12,747 nt of DNA, from NCBI GenBank assembly GCA_029237755.1, contig JAQZBT010000017.1, positions 1-12,747 of the forward strand, in the 5' to 3' direction. The position numbers and the translations under genes are program-made. The notes below the pieces were generated by a model that searched no databases, was not told where the DNA came from, and saw only the letters and a list, made by a program, of their open reading frames with translations. The stretch comes from Candidatus Saccharimonadota bacterium (GTDB lineage Bacteria; Patescibacteriota; Saccharimonadia; UBA4664). Below, one piece after another: positions 11,633 through 12,747 of this stretch (the first letter of the stretch is position 1; each line of letters starts with the position of its first letter).

Positions 11633-12747
11633 TGATAGGGCTGCGTGACAACGTAACGCTGGCCGTCACCAAGCTGCGCTCGCGGCGCATCCGGTTGATA
11701 GTGACGCTGATCGTGTCGGGTCTGCTGTTTGCGGTGCTGGTGGCGGGATCGCTGATCGTGCGGGGCACGTTTGCGAGTCTGGAGTCGTTTGCCAAGGACG
11801 GTTTCTCGACGCGCTTTATGACGATGACGCAGCCGGTAGTGAGCTCGGCATCGATGGATGACCCGAAGGTCATCAAGCGGGCTGAAGATTTGCAGAAGGA
11901 GCTGGTGGCGAAGAAGACGGCTGAGGCCAAGCGTCTGGGCATCCAATACGATGCAGCGAGCGAAATGCCGGTGCGCAATGAGGAGTCTCCTGAGCCGGGC
12001 TCTGCCAAAGGATCGGTGCTCAACCTGAACCATCCAATGGTGCGCCAGGCCATGAAAGAACTGACGCCGGCCGCCGATCCTGTAACGACGGTACGCAATG
12101 CGGCGAAGGATTACGGACTGAAGGCGATCTACCGCGGCAGCCGGTTCGTGCCGGAGGACCAGGGTAACAGCTACGAGTTTGTGGCTATTCATAAGGGCAA
12201 AGAGGTGGCGGCGTCGCAGAACTTTGGCGGACCGGACTCGGACGCATTGGCGACGTTTGGCACCATGAGTCAGACGCTGGATAACTCGTTGCTTGAGCCG
12301 TTTACGCTTGAGGGTCTGAGCTTGAAGGCAGCGGCCGGTGAGCCGGTGCCGATCCTGGCGCCGATGGACGCGGCCGAGAAACTGGTGGGGCTGGAGCAGT
12401 TGCCAAGGACTGCGACTGCGGCGGACAAACTGGCGCGGCTCAAGGAGATGAGGGAGAAGGTGCGTAACCTGCCGTTTGAAGTCTGCTACAGGAATAGCGC
12501 GGCCATGGAGCTGCGGCAGACAGCCAAGCAGCAGGCGGCTGAAGCGGCCGCGAAGCGGGAAGGCTACGTCGCCCCGGCACTGATGTATGCAGAAGGAGGT
12601 GGAGCTTGCAGTCCTGTGACGGTGAGCCGCGACACCCGCAGCGCGGAGGAGAAGGCGTTGGAGGCCAAGCAGACTGAGTTTGATGCCAAGTTTGGTAAGG
12701 CCGCGCCGCAGACGGCGGTGGTGAAGTTCAGGATTGTTGGGTTGCTG
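11632..12747 (+). CDS. ABC transporter permease, MacB/FtsX type, 5' part
   Basis: The frame runs from GTG 11632 to the window end without a stop (372 codons). The GTG shares its first base with the ATPase stop and has GGAGG 8 nt upstream, a good site for coupled translation. A short basic cytoplasmic start (KLRSRRIR, 15-22) leads into one membrane helix (~23-44), then a long extracytoplasmic region of more than 320 residues still continuing at the end. This one-helix-then-large-domain layout is that of MacB/FtsX-type permeases, in which three more helices follow. The external domain is rich in Ala, Lys and Glu, probably with coiled stretches (ADKLARLKEMREKV; TAKQQAAEAAAKRE). The substrate cannot be read from the sequence. 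Partial at the 3' end. Confidence 0.88.
   Translation, partial: MIGLRDNVTLAVTKLRSRRIRLIVTLIVSGLLFAVLVAGSLIVRGTFASLESFAKDGFSTRFMTMTQPVVSSASMDDPKVIKRAEDLQKELVAKKTAEAKRLGIQYDAASEMPVRNEESPEPGSAKGSVLNLNHPMVRQAMKELTPAADPVTTVRNAAKDYGLKAIYRGSRFVPEDQGNSYEFVAIHKGKEVAASQNFGGPDSDALATFGTMSQTLDNSLLEPFTLEGLSLKAAAGEPVPILAPMDAAEKLVGLEQLPRTATAADKLARLKEMREKVRNLPFEVCYRNSAAMELRQTAKQQAAEAAAKREGYVAPALMYAEGGGACSPVTVSRDTRSAEEKALEAKQTEFDAKFGKAAPQTAVVKFRIVGLL

Noticed and set aside
12591..12600. Strong internal Shine-Dalgarno-like AGAAGGAGGT in the permease gene
   Set aside because: It encodes EGG in frame and no new frame starts at a proper distance; chance codon choice is enough.

Overview
The window is a GC-rich, densely coded bacterial stretch that mixes housekeeping nucleotide metabolism with accessory genes. 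No rRNA, tRNA, CRISPR array or insertion sequence is visible. The leaderless style of several promoters and the MacB/FtsX-type ABC pair with a long extracytoplasmic domain remind me of Patescibacteria/CPR such as Saccharibacteria. That placement is an inference with low confidence, and the GC richness is unusual for that group.

Layout. 1-111: the C-terminal tail of a zincin metallopeptidase. 118-190: terminator hairpins between convergent genes. 214-660 (-): an unrecognised 148-residue protein with its own sigma70-type promoter. 796-4034 (-): three consecutive genes, in transcription order a NUDIX-like protein with a Cys-motif C-terminal domain, a THEP1-type P-loop NTPase fused to a SWIM-like zinc finger, and a membrane histidine kinase with a CHASE4-like sensor. 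4145-5185 (+): dihydroorotase (pyrC). 5186-5667: a gene-free stretch with duplicated tails of pyrC and pyrD and several strong hairpins. 5668-7266 (-): a 532-residue protein with five tandem ~66-residue helix-turn-helix-like units. 7367-8455 (-): dihydroorotate dehydrogenase (pyrD). 8579-9278 (+): two overlapping small membrane-protein genes. 9356-10783 (+): adenylosuccinate lyase (purB). 10814-12747 (+): an ABC ATPase and its permease, the latter running off the window.

Two observations stand out. First, the HTH-array gene lies between convergent pyrC and pyrD. To its left is a second copy of the last 100 bp of pyrC, joined directly to a second copy of the last 27 bp of pyrD. Most differences between copies are synonymous, so the second copies look like tails of other functional alleles. 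I infer that the HTH-array gene arrived in a pyrC-pyrD segment from a relative by recombination. Second, promoters fall into two classes. Four core genes (NTPase, kinase, pyrC, purB) have a TATAAT-like -10 box that ends only 6-7 nt before the ATG and no Shine-Dalgarno, so their mRNAs should be leaderless; the ABC ATPase is a weaker fifth case. The accessory genes (148-residue protein, HTH array, membrane pair) have -35/-10 promoters with exact 17-bp spacing, leaders of tens of nucleotides and clear Shine-Dalgarno sites.

Metabolically, pyrC and pyrD carry out consecutive steps of de novo pyrimidine synthesis, purB acts twice in purine/AMP synthesis, and the NUDIX and NTPase proteins may handle nucleotides. 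The kinase has no response regulator in the window.
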